Source: Planctomycetota bacterium
GTDB taxonomy: Bacteria; Planctomycetota; SZUA-567
Assembly: GCA_020861125.1 (NCBI GenBank)
Contig: JAJBSZ010000264.1
Span: 1 to 10,754 of the forward strand
Length of the DNA: 10,754 nt
Reading direction: 5' to 3'
In this document: in pieces, positions 1 through 6,686 of the stretch
Layout: the number at the start of each line of letters is the position of its first letter
Numbering within the stretch: position 1 is the stretch's first letter
Translations under genes and position numbers: made by a program
Notes under the pieces: model-generated
The model's input: the letters and a program-made list of their open reading frames with translations, nothing else
Database searches by the model: none
What the model was told of the DNA's origin: nothing

Positions 1-2307
1 GAAACGCCGCAGTTCGCCGCCCGCGGCGGCCGGGCCGACTTCGACTACGCCGACAACCGCATCAGCCTGGTGGACGCCCGCGACGGGCGCTGGCCGGAGG
101 TGGAGTTCGGCCCCGACCGCGACCGGATTTCCGACGGCAGCCTGATCTTTTCCTTCATAGGCGACGGCGACGGCGGCCAGAGCCTGGACACCCTGCACGC
201 TTTCGGCGGCAACGGTCAGGTTATCCTCCGCACCCGCCAGGCCGGCGACACCGGGCCCACCGTCCCCACCCGCATAACCTACCGCGGGGATATGCAGTAC
301 AGCCGGCCCCGCGGCCGGATCCGCTTTACCGACACGGTGCGGTTGGAGCGGGACGACCTCACCATCAACGCCGAAGCGCTGGAGGTGCATCTGGAAGCGG
401 ACGGCATTAGTGTGGAGCCGACCCAGGTGCGGCGCATCACCGCCGAGATCGACGTCACCATCGATGCGGGCGACCGCCAGGCCCATAACGTCTACCGGGC
501 CGAATACGATCTCTACAGCGCCGAGGAGCAGGAGACGGCCGGCGTCGACACCCTGCGTCTGTTCGGCCCGCCCCAGCGCACCACCATTCTGCCGCAGATC
601 CGTGACAGCCGCGGCAGCCGCATTGAGGCGCAGGAGATCCACATGCAGCGGCTGAAGACGGCGCCGGGGCAAAAGGACCGGCACCTCCTGGTGGCCCGGG
701 GCGCCGGCACCGTCTGCGACTTTTTCACCGACGCCGGCAACGACGACCGGCCGCGCCTGGTATCCATCAAGTGTGAAAACGGCCTGGAGTACAACGAAGT
801 GGCGGAGCGGGCCCATTTCGAGGGCAAGGTGCTGGCCACCTCCGACGCGCCCGAGGACTCCTATGTTCTTACCAGCGACCGGCTGATTATCAATTTCAAG
901 GAAGGTCCGGATCCGGAGAACCCGGCGGACGATCGGCTGTTCATCCGCCGCATCACCGCCGACGGGAGCGCTCGGCTGGAGCAGGACCACCGCGTCTGCG
1001 AGGCGGTGAAGATCATCCGCGATTTTCCCACCCTGGATGAAAAGGGCGGCGACATTTATCTTCAGGGTGTGCCGGCGGAGGACAGCCGGCCGGCCCAGAT
1101 GGCGGTGTATCGGGAGCAGAACGGCCCGCAGATGGGCGCGATGTTCGCCGCCGTGCTGATCAAATCTTCCGCCACCGGCGACCGCATCGAGGCCAACGGC
1201 CCCGGCCAGTTGTCCATGCCAGACGACATTCCCGGCCAGCGGTCGGAGATCCATTTCCAGAATTACGCTTCCTACGAGTCCTTTGCCACCACCGATGCCA
1301 GCCAGGCCATTTTCCGGGGCGGTGTTGTGTTGCGGCAGGAATCCCGGGGCACGGTCATTACTTCGGACGAGCTTTTCGCCAGCTTTCTTCAGGACGACGA
1401 CATAACTCCCGCGCCGGCGGGTGAGGAGATCGTTATCGAGCGCATCGGTCGGCTGCGCCGGGCGGATTTCAAGGGGGCGGTCCGGGTCGAGGCGCTGGTG
1501 CCGAACCGGGGCCGGCGGCTGGCCATCGGCGATCGCGGCACGGTGGAATTCGAATCAACCGGCAACATCATCCGGATGACGGCCGAACGCGATTCCGCCA
1601 GCCGGGGCATGGTGCTGGTGCAGGATCACGACGGCCTGACCCTGCATTCACCGGCGGTGGAGATGCGGGAGGGCCAGGGGTATACCCGGGCGGACGGTCC
1701 GGGTGAGCTGCACATTCCGGGGGATCGGGCGGGGGAAGGCGCCGGGGCCGTACCGACGGCGGTGTGGTTCGGCGAGCGCGGTTCCATGGTGTATAATGAG
1801 CTGGCCCTGAACATCCGGGTCACCGACAGCGTGCGCATCGTCCAGCCCGGCCTCGGCGGCAATTGGCGGTCGCCCAGTCTCGACGGCAGTTGCGATCGGC
1901 TGGAAATCAGTTTGATGGAACCGCCCACCGCCGGTTTGACCGGCGATGCCGCCCTGTCGCGGGTGCGGAAGATGGACGCTTCCGGCAATGTCATCATCCG
2001 CGTCTACGCCGATCCGCCGCCGGAAAATCCGCAGATCGACTGGCTGAGTCGACCCGGCACCACCTTTTTCTGCCGGGGGGATCACGGCGAGTTTTACGTC
2101 CAGGAGAGCCGGCTGGAGATGTCCGGTTCGCCCGGCCGCCAGCCGCAGCTGCTCTTAAACGTGGTGGATTCCGGCCGGCCTCCGCATCGCCAGCGCATGC
2201 AGGCGGATCGGTTCATTCTCGATCCCCGCACCCGGCGCTGGTCGGCCCACGGCCAGCAGGACAGTTCCACCATCCGCGAAGGCGAGGCATTCGAATTTCG
2301 CGATTGA
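1..2307 (+). CDS. OstA/LptA-like multi-repeat envelope protein, 5'-truncated by window edge
   Basis: The frame is open from base 1 to a TGA at 2305-2307, giving 768 visible residues; the true start is to the left, so the GTG at 70 is not a real start. The protein is a string of short hydrophilic beta-strand segments typical of the OstA/LptA/LptC fold: phrases such as RGDMQYSRPRGRIRFTD (~residues 95-111), FRGGVVLRQESRGTVITSDE (~438-457) and MQADRFILDP near the C-terminus. These follow the family pattern of a modified-strand phrase followed by a defined 'layer' (GDRIEANGPGQL, GYTRADGPGEL). Family members carry lipopolysaccharide across the periplasm on a beta-jelly-roll groove. No membrane segment or catalytic motif is visible. 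LptA is normally under 200 residues, so this looks like several domains in tandem. Codons end mostly in C or G. The TPR gene follows 59 nt later on the same strand. The family call rests on pattern, not alignment; another repetitive beta-protein is possible. Confidence 0.6.
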   Translation, partial: ETPQFAARGGRADFDYADNRISLVDARDGRWPEVEFGPDRDRISDGSLIFSFIGDGDGGQSLDTLHAFGGNGQVILRTRQAGDTGPTVPTRITYRGDMQYSRPRGRIRFTDTVRLERDDLTINAEALEVHLEADGISVEPTQVRRITAEIDVTIDAGDRQAHNVYRAEYDLYSAEEQETAGVDTLRLFGPPQRTTILPQIRDSRGSRIEAQEIHMQRLKTAPGQKDRHLLVARGAGTVCDFFTDAGNDDRPRLVSIKCENGLEYNEVAERAHFEGKVLATSDAPEDSYVLTSDRLIINFKEGPDPENPADDRLFIRRITADGSARLEQDHRVCEAVKIIRDFPTLDEKGGDIYLQGVPAEDSRPAQMAVYREQNGPQMGAMFAAVLIKSSATGDRIEANGPGQLSMPDDIPGQRSEIHFQNYASYESFATTDASQAIFRGGVVLRQESRGTVITSDELFASFLQDDDITPAPAGEEIVIERIGRLRRADFKGAVRVEALVPNRGRRLAIGDRGTVEFESTGNIIRMTAERDSASRGMVLVQDHDGLTLHSPAVEMREGQGYTRADGPGELHIPGDRAGEGAGAVPTAVWFGERGSMVYNELALNIRVTDSVRIVQPGLGGNWRSPSLDGSCDRLEISLMEPPTAGLTGDAALSRVRKMDASGNVIIRVYADPPPENPQIDWLSRPGTTFFCRGDHGEFYVQESRLEMSGSPGRQPQLLLNVVDSGRPPHRQRMQADRFILDPRTRRWSAHGQQDSSTIREGEAFEFRD

Positions 2308-2366
2308 AAATGGGCCTGGTCGGGAAGGGGACACCAGCCGTTCCTTTCCGGCTTTCAGGCCAGTGA

Positions 2367-3125
2367 ATGGATGAGGGCATGAACGAGGAGCGCCGCGCCG
2401 GCGATACCAGGATCCATACCGCCGCCAGGCTGGTGGCAGAGGGGCGGTCCGACTCCGCCATCGATCTCTTGTTCGACGCCTGGTCGGCCGAGCCGGACAA
2501 TCTGGATCTGGCCGTGGCTTATGCGTCGCTCCTGGCCGGCTGTACCGGCCGAGAGGCGGAGGCGGAGGACCTGTTTTCCAGTTTGGCCGAGGACTGTCCC
2601 GAGGACCCCAGGGTTTGGAACAACTGGGGCTATCTCCTCCTCACCCGGGGCGAGGCCGAGCGAGCGGTGGCGAAGCTGGAGCGGGCGCTGGAGCTTTCGC
2701 CCGGCGACTTCGAGGTGATGGTGAATATGGGTATCGCCCTGGATCGGCTGGATCGTTCCGACGAGTCCATTGCCGTGTACCGTCGGGCGGTGGCGGCGGT
2801 GCCGGATTCGCCGGTGGTGCACAACAACCTGGGTGCCGCCCTGTGGCGGAGCGGCCGGCCGGATGAGGCGTTGGCCGCGTTTCGGGAGGCGCTCCGGATC
2901 AATCCTCGGGATGCCAGTGCCGCCAACAATATGGGTATCATCAAGATGTCGGCCGGCGAGTATGCCGAGGCCGAGGGGTTTTTCCGGCAGGCGCTGGAGA
3001 TCGATTCCGACAGCAAGGCGGCCCGCCGCAATCTGGGCGCCGCTGTTCGCCAGCGCAAGCTGGCCGCCGGCGACCGGGACGGCAAGGAGAGATTATGCGA
3101 CGAAAAACCGTCATCCTTGTTTTGA
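2367..3125 (+). CDS. Tetratricopeptide repeat (TPR) protein
   Basis: 252 residues with no signal peptide or membrane segment, so probably cytoplasmic. At least four TPR units run in tandem: ~81-112 (VWNNWGYLLLTRGEAERAVAK), ~115-146, ~147-180 (VVHNNLGAALWRSGRPDEAL) and ~181-214 (NNMGIIKMSAGEYAEAEGFF). Each has the W/N-LG-Y-A-P spacing of the family; a weaker helical pair fills ~15-75. TPR domains are protein-binding scaffolds, so the partner cannot be read from the sequence. The tail (~228-252) is charged and unstructured. The last 31 nt overlap the next gene, which suggests translational coupling. The start at 2367 has no strong Shine-Dalgarno; an in-frame ATG at 2379 would shorten the protein by four residues and has GAGG only 2 nt upstream. 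The family is certain, the exact start is not. Confidence 0.9.
   Translation: MDEGMNEERRAGDTRIHTAARLVAEGRSDSAIDLLFDAWSAEPDNLDLAVAYASLLAGCTGREAEAEDLFSSLAEDCPEDPRVWNNWGYLLLTRGEAERAVAKLERALELSPGDFEVMVNMGIALDRLDRSDESIAVYRRAVAAVPDSPVVHNNLGAALWRSGRPDEALAAFREALRINPRDASAANNMGIIKMSAGEYAEAEGFFRQALEIDSDSKAARRNLGAAVRQRKLAAGDRDGKERLCDEKPSSLF
3084..3089 (+). promoter_or_regulatory. Shine-Dalgarno of the DUF6599-like gene, inside the TPR gene
   Basis: AAGGAG lies 5 nt before the ATG at 3095, within the coding end of the TPR gene. It fixes the start despite the 31-nt overlap and supports coupled expression of the two genes. Confidence 0.8.
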
Positions 3126-4132
3126 CGGCGCTGTTTTTGTTGGCGACGGCCGAAGCCGGGATGCCTTTCCGCCGCAAGGGCGTGGCCCGGACCGGGTATT
3201 TTCCGGAAGAGGGTGATGTGCCGCATCTTGTCCGCACGAGTAAGGTCCTCACGTATAAGGGTGAGAAGTTCCAGGAGTTTTACGGGTCTCTCGGCAACCG
3301 CTACATACAATACGGGCTGCTCAACATGATGTCGGCCGAGTACACGTATGGCGGCCGGGAGGGGCGGATGACCATTGAGATGTCGACCATGGAGAATCCC
3401 GTGGCCGCTGCCGGGTTGTTTCATTATCACCGGGGCGATTTGTTGCAGGCCGAGGGCCAGATGGTGGACGTGGGGACGGAGGGGGTGTTGGACACTGGGC
3501 GCGGCGGCCGCAACCTCTATTTTTACCGCTCGAATTTGTTTGTTAAAATTGTCTATAGTGGCAAGGAGCCGGTGCCGGACATCACCGTCATCGGCAAGTT
3601 TATTGATTCGCAGATGCCGGCGGGCAAGGATGCGCGGCCGGAGGGGTTTTCCTACATCGAGGTCGACGGGGTGAACACGGGCACTATCGCGTTGACGCCT
3701 GGCTTTACCTTTAACATCTCTTTTTTACCGCCGGCGGTGTTTGCCAGTGCGCCAGGTGCTGGGAGTGTGGCGTCGGATTTATATATCATTACGCGTAATC
3801 TGGACCGTGACGCGGCTCAGTTGCATAAGGATTATACGGCGTATTTGAAGTTGTTTGCCGAGTATGTGGAGGAGTATCGGCGGGATGGGCAGGCGTATAC
3901 CAAGGCGGTGGATCCGAATCAGGGGCGGGTGGTGTGTACGCAGTACCGGAACGCGTTTATTATTATGGCCCGACCGGATGGGTATGAGAAGGGTGAGGTG
4001 ATGATCGATCGGGTTATGGCGAAGATTGACGAGTTGAGTCCGCCGGTGGATCGTCGGGGTGGGTTGTTTGGTCGGCGCAAGCGGGGCGGTCGCGATGGGG
4101 TCGCGGACAAAGCGGATGCGGCGGAAGAGTAG
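3095..4132 (+). CDS. Exported DUF6599-like protein
   Basis: 345 residues. The N-terminus is a signal peptide: MRRK, then hydrophobic TVILVLTALFLLATAEA, with probable cleavage after Ala21. The mature part resembles the DUF6599 type, of unknown function. A central AEYTYGGREGRMTIEMSTM segment (~79-97) is followed by ENPVAAAGLFHYHRGD (~98-113), the pattern of a 'quantity, then body of the curve' domain in this group. A second similar alpha/beta half follows (~180-310). The C-terminus is Arg/Gly- and Asp/Ala-rich (GRRKRGGRDG) and probably disordered. No catalytic motif is recognisable. It overlaps the TPR gene by 31 nt and has a good AAGGAG, so it is co-transcribed with the upstream genes. Codon choice moves from mixed near the start to strongly G/T-ending in the last third, unlike the C-rich OstA-like gene. 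It is a real gene with high confidence; its function is unknown. Confidence 0.85.
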   Translation: MRRKTVILVLTALFLLATAEAGMPFRRKGVARTGYFPEEGDVPHLVRTSKVLTYKGEKFQEFYGSLGNRYIQYGLLNMMSAEYTYGGREGRMTIEMSTMENPVAAAGLFHYHRGDLLQAEGQMVDVGTEGVLDTGRGGRNLYFYRSNLFVKIVYSGKEPVPDITVIGKFIDSQMPAGKDARPEGFSYIEVDGVNTGTIALTPGFTFNISFLPPAVFASAPGAGSVASDLYIITRNLDRDAAQLHKDYTAYLKLFAEYVEEYRRDGQAYTKAVDPNQGRVVCTQYRNAFIIMARPDGYEKGEVMIDRVMAKIDELSPPVDRRGGLFGRRKRGGRDGVADKADAAEE

Positions 4133-4197
4133 TTATTGAAGTTAGGGAACCGTAGGGAAAGAGTATATCTTCGCCCAATCCCGCGCGCCCCATTATC

Positions 4198-4376
4198 CCC
4201 GAGAGGGCAGCAGCCCCCACGCTAGTGGGTCGCGGGGTTTGGGGGCGCGATAAGCCCCCAAATCCTCAATCAATGCCGCGCGGAAAAAAAATTGCGTCCA
4301 CCCTGCCTCTCACCTCGGTCAGGGTAAATACCGCGCGGCTTCCGCTTAGAGCAAAAGAGCGCAGCGATTTTTGCGT
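4198..4376 (+). repeat. Intergenic repeat copy 1 (~180 bp, hairpin-rich)
   Basis: The copy opens with CCCGAGAGG and ends with TTTTTGCGT. In order it contains a small hairpin CCCAC-GCTA-GTGGG, a 9-bp perfect hairpin TTTGGGGGC/GCCCCCAAA with a 7-nt loop, a GCCGCGCGG box at 4275-4283, a variable A-rich middle, and a conserved 46-bp end block at 4331-4376. Its first 53 bp (4198-4250) and the 46-bp block are identical to copy 2. Similarity to copy 3 continues beyond the end to about 4397 (GGAGACCCTGCAG). Confidence 0.9.
4238..4262 (+). terminator. Hairpin downstream of the DUF6599-like gene; possible terminator
   Basis: A perfect 9-bp stem TTTGGGGGC/GCCCCCAAA encloses the loop GCGATAA, about 105 nt after the stop of the + strand gene. 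There is no T-run on either side, so it does not qualify as a standard intrinsic terminator. It is part of repeat copy 1 and recurs exactly in copy 2 (4513-4537) and with one mismatch in copy 3. Confidence 0.35.
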
Positions 4377-4440
4377 CCCCTGCCGGAGACCCTGCAGTCA
4401 CGCGGTCATATACCCCCCATCGGTGAGGACGGAGCCTGGC

Positions 4441-4673
4441 TACCTTCCACCACCGCTCGCGCCTCCCGCGCACCCGAGAGGGCAGCAGCCCCCACGCTAG
4501 TGGGTCGCGGGGTTTGGGGGCGCGACTAGCCCCCAAATCATTAATCAATGCCGCGCGGGAAACAATTCGCGGCCACCTTGGCTCCACCGTCGGTAAGAGT
4601 AAGAAACCCGCGCGGCTTCCGCTTAGAGCAAAAGAGCGCAGCGATTTTTGCGTTAACACGGTGGTGGAAGGTA
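4441..4673. repeat. 15-bp inverted repeat bracketing repeat copy 2
   Basis: TACCTTCCACCACCG at 4441-4455 is the exact reverse complement of 4659-4673. The two arms enclose copy 2 with 17 and 5 nt to spare. A near-copy of the left arm, GGCTGCCTGCCACCACCG, sits at 4951-4968 beside copy 3. I see no target-site duplication outside the arms and no transposase. Confidence 0.7.
4473..4653 (+). repeat. Intergenic repeat copy 2 (~180 bp, direct)
   Basis: This copy has the same orientation as copy 1, displaced 275-277 bp. The first 53 bp and last 46 bp (4608-4653) match copy 1 base for base, while the middle (~4560-4604) has diverged. GCCGCGCGGG at 4550-4559 and CCCGCGCGGC at 4607-4616 are inverted relative to each other and could pair as a 10-bp outer stem. 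Confidence 0.9.
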
Positions 4674-4741
4674 CAAGCTTTTTCCCCCTCCCCGCTCGGG
4701 ATGGCGCGGTGAGAAGGACCCGCAGGGTTTCCGCAAGGTGG

Positions 4742-4924
4742 ACGCAAAATTCGCTGCGCTCTTTTGCTCTATGCGGAAGCCGCGCGGGTTTTTTACGTTG
4801 CCCAGCGCGATAGCCAGGGTTCTGCGATTTTTTTGCCCGCGCGGCATTAATTTAAGATTTGGGGGCTAGTCGCGTCCCCAAGCCCCCCGGGCCCACTAGC
4901 GTGGGGGCTTCCTAACCTCTCGGG
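4742..4924 (-). repeat. Intergenic repeat copy 3 (~183 bp, inverted)
   Basis: Read on the - strand, this copy carries the same order of blocks as copies 1 and 2. The 46-bp block (4742-4787) matches copy 2 at 44 of 46 positions. The GCCGCGCGGG and CCCGCGCGGC boxes are kept. The large hairpin has one mismatch, and the CCCGAGAGG end is at 4916-4924. Homology with copy 2 continues past that end as CGCGCCTCCCG (4929-4939, - strand). Copies 2 and 3 stand tail to tail, 88 bp apart. Confidence 0.9.
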
Positions 4925-4973
4925 TTGGCGGGAGGCGCGGGAGTATAAGAGGCTGCCTGCCACCACCGAGTCC

Positions 4974-5735
4974 TTACTTCACCAAATAACCGCCATCCAC
5001 CGGGATGATGGCGCCACCCAAATAATCGCTGGCCTTCGACGCCAGGAAAATCGTAGTACCCTTCAAATCATCACCCGTCCCCCAACGCCCAGCCGGAATC
5101 CGCTCCAAAATTTGCTTGCCCCGCACCGGATCCCGCGCCAACGCATCACACATGTCCGTATGCATATACCCCGGCGCAATCGCATTCACATTGATCCCAC
5201 GACCCAACCAATCATTGGACAACTCCCGCGTAAGCTGGCTGACTCCCGCCTTGGACGCAGTATACGCCGGCACCGTCTGCCCACCAAAATGCGCCACCAT
5301 GGAACTGATGTTGATGATCTTCCCATACCCCTTGGGCAACATCACCCGCGCCGCCATCTGACACTGGATAAACACGGCGGTAAGATTCACCGCGAGAATG
5401 CGATCCCATTCCTCAAGCGGAAAATCCTCCGACACCGTCCGGTACTGCACCCCGGCCGCCGTCGCCAAAATATCCACATCGCCGCCCAACGCCGACAGAC
5501 ACTCGTCAAATGACCGAATCACCTCGTCCCGTATGGACAAATCCGCCCGCACCGCCGTGGCCGAAAACCCCCGAGACCGAAACCCCTCGGCCGTCGCCAA
5601 CACCCCCTCCGACGACCCGATAAGCGCCACCTCACACCCGGCCTCCAACAACGCCTCCGCCATACTGTACCCCAAACCACGGGTGCCGCCGGTGACAATG
5701 GCCTTCTTGCCCGTGATGGTGAAAAGATCGTGCAT
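4974..5735 (-). CDS. kduD: 2-dehydro-3-deoxy-D-gluconate 5-dehydrogenase (KduD), SDR family
   Basis: 253 residues, the length of E. coli KduD. The enzyme reduces 2,5-diketo-3-deoxygluconate to 2-keto-3-deoxygluconate with NAD(P)H in the cytoplasm. SDR landmarks are in place: cofactor loop TGGTRGLG (15-22), VNLTA with Asn117, Ser144/Ser145, catalytic Tyr158 and Lys162 (YTASK), and the C-terminal VDGGYLVK. KduD-type phrases INVNAIAPGYM (181-191), RIPAGRWG (212-219) and LASKASDYLGG (231-241) separate it from generic SDRs. The usual NNAG motif reads TAAG (92-95), so the conserved Asn is missing. The chosen ATG has GGGGAGA 5 nt upstream; the frame is open further upstream, but that stretch overlaps the isomerase gene. 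It is the last gene of the operon, 50 nt after the isomerase. Its 3' half uses mostly G/T-ending codons. Confidence 0.9.
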   Translation of the reverse strand: MHDLFTITGKKAIVTGGTRGLGYSMAEALLEAGCEVALIGSSEGVLATAEGFRSRGFSATAVRADLSIRDEVIRSFDECLSALGGDVDILATAAGVQYRTVSEDFPLEEWDRILAVNLTAVFIQCQMAARVMLPKGYGKIINISSMVAHFGGQTVPAYTASKAGVSQLTRELSNDWLGRGINVNAIAPGYMHTDMCDALARDPVRGKQILERIPAGRWGTGDDLKGTTIFLASKASDYLGGAIIPVDGGYLVK

Positions 5736-5758
5736 AATGTTCTCCCCGTCTGAAACAC

Positions 5759-5789
5759 GTAGCCGACGCGTACAACGACGTCGGACTAC
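5759..5789 (-). other. Intercistronic hairpin overlapping the isomerase stop codon
   Basis: GTAGCCGACG pairs with CGTCGG-CTAC across a 10-nt loop. This gives a 10-bp stem with a single bulged A (5785). The right arm covers the TAG stop at 5786-5788. No U-run follows in the direction of transcription, so RNA stabilisation or processing is more likely than termination. Confidence 0.5.
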
Positions 5790-6655
5790 TTCTGATCGCC
5801 CGTAAACAGATCCACCATATTCTGTACCCCCGGCAAGGTCTTGGCCAGGTACTTGTATTCCGTGTCGAAATTCTGGACCAGCGAATGCTGGGTGTGGCCG
5901 ATGAGGATGGTAAATACATACGCGGCATGACCGGGCGACGCCACCGTAGGATGGTAGCCGTTCGGAATGCAGAAGGTGTCGCCGCCCATAATCTTCCACA
6001 CCCCGCCGCTGCCGTCCGGTCCATAATTGAACTGGGCGCCAAAACCATTCTCCGGATTGAAACGGTAATGGTACACCTCCTCGAAGCCGGTTTCATGCCA
6101 GGTCTCCGGCCCAGCGGGGATGTCCTCGCCGTGCTTGTGCGGCGGATAGCCGGACCAGCAGCCGGGCTCGGCGTAGAGCTCGCTGATCAGGATATTGCCG
6201 GTCCGGCCCTCGTCCTTGGCGCCCAGGATATGGTAGATGCAACGGCGGGAATGGGTCTCCAACGAACCCACCTCCACCGGCCGCACCTCCTCCGGCCGCA
6301 CCCGGAACGGCGGATGCAGATCGGCACAGCGGCCGCCAGCCACGGCGATGACCGCCCCGTCCGGTCCGGCCACGGCCGTGACCCATTTCCCGGCGGTGGC
6401 GTACACCGAATCCGCCCGCGGGCTGTCCCAAACACTGGCCCGTCCGCCGACGCCGGCGAAGACGTGACCCGCCACCTCGATGTCGCAACTGCCCTCCTGC
6501 AAAACCCAGCAGGTTTCATAGCCGGGGACGACGGTGGCGAACCGCTCCCCCGCCGTTAGGCGCACCAGATTGAAATAGGTCCGGGGCAAGGTGGGGTCCC
6601 CGGGAGGGATGATCGGCTGGTTGTGGTTGTCGAATGCATGGATGAGACGTGCCAT
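5786..6655 (-). CDS. KduI/IolB-family isomerase (5-deoxy-glucuronate isomerase-like)
   Basis: 289 residues in a double-cupin fold of the KduI/IolB family, closer to IolB. The second cupin carries the likely metal ligands: His173 and His175 (PPHKH), Glu192/193 in GFEEVYHYRFNPENGFG, and His235 in NGYHPTVASPGH. IolB converts 5-deoxyglucuronate to 2-deoxy-5-ketogluconate; KduI performs the analogous aldose-ketose step on 5-keto-4-deoxyuronate. With kduD next door and no other inositol genes, I infer the KduI reaction, making the KduD substrate. About 35 residues beyond the last cupin strand (IGHTQHSLVQNF to the end) look like an extra tail. The start is set by GGGAGG (6664-6669) 8 nt upstream. 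It lies 31 nt downstream of dctM. The family is secure; the substrate is inferred from context. Confidence 0.85.
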   Translation of the reverse strand: MARLIHAFDNHNQPIIPPGDPTLPRTYFNLVRLTAGERFATVVPGYETCWVLQEGSCDIEVAGHVFAGVGGRASVWDSPRADSVYATAGKWVTAVAGPDGAVIAVAGGRCADLHPPFRVRPEEVRPVEVGSLETHSRRCIYHILGAKDEGRTGNILISELYAEPGCWSGYPPHKHGEDIPAGPETWHETGFEEVYHYRFNPENGFGAQFNYGPDGSGGVWKIMGGDTFCIPNGYHPTVASPGHAAYVFTILIGHTQHSLVQNFDTEYKYLAKTLPGVQNMVDLFTGDQK

Positions 6656-6686
6656 AGGGGAAACCTCCCGCGGTCGCCGCGACCGC

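Larger units (their letters stand above)
4133..4973. other. Gene-free convergent intergenic region filled with repeats
   Basis: Some 840 bp lie between the stop of the DUF6599-like gene (+) and the stop of kduD (-). I find no convincing gene: the small frames in it are produced by the repeat itself, reappear as the same peptide in each copy, and lack ribosome sites and family motifs. The content is three copies of a ~180-bp repeat, plus linkers carrying CCACCACCG and CGCGCCTCCCG motifs. No tRNA, rRNA or CRISPR unit is visible. Confidence 0.85.

Noticed and set aside
4225..4847. Several small open frames in the repeat region
   Set aside because: They translate the repeat itself: the same peptide (for example AKIAALFCSKRKPRG) reappears from each copy. 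No start signals or homology.
4133..4973. CRISPR array or replication-termination (dif) site
   Set aside because: The repeats are ~180 bp, in mixed orientation and hairpin-rich, without regular spacers. No 28-bp dif-like sequence with an AT-rich centre is recognisable, although the skew flip made it worth looking for.
5736..5999. N-terminal extension of KduD to 5999
   Set aside because: It overlaps the isomerase coding sequence in another frame and has no SDR similarity; the ATG at 5735 has a good ribosome site and gives the family length.
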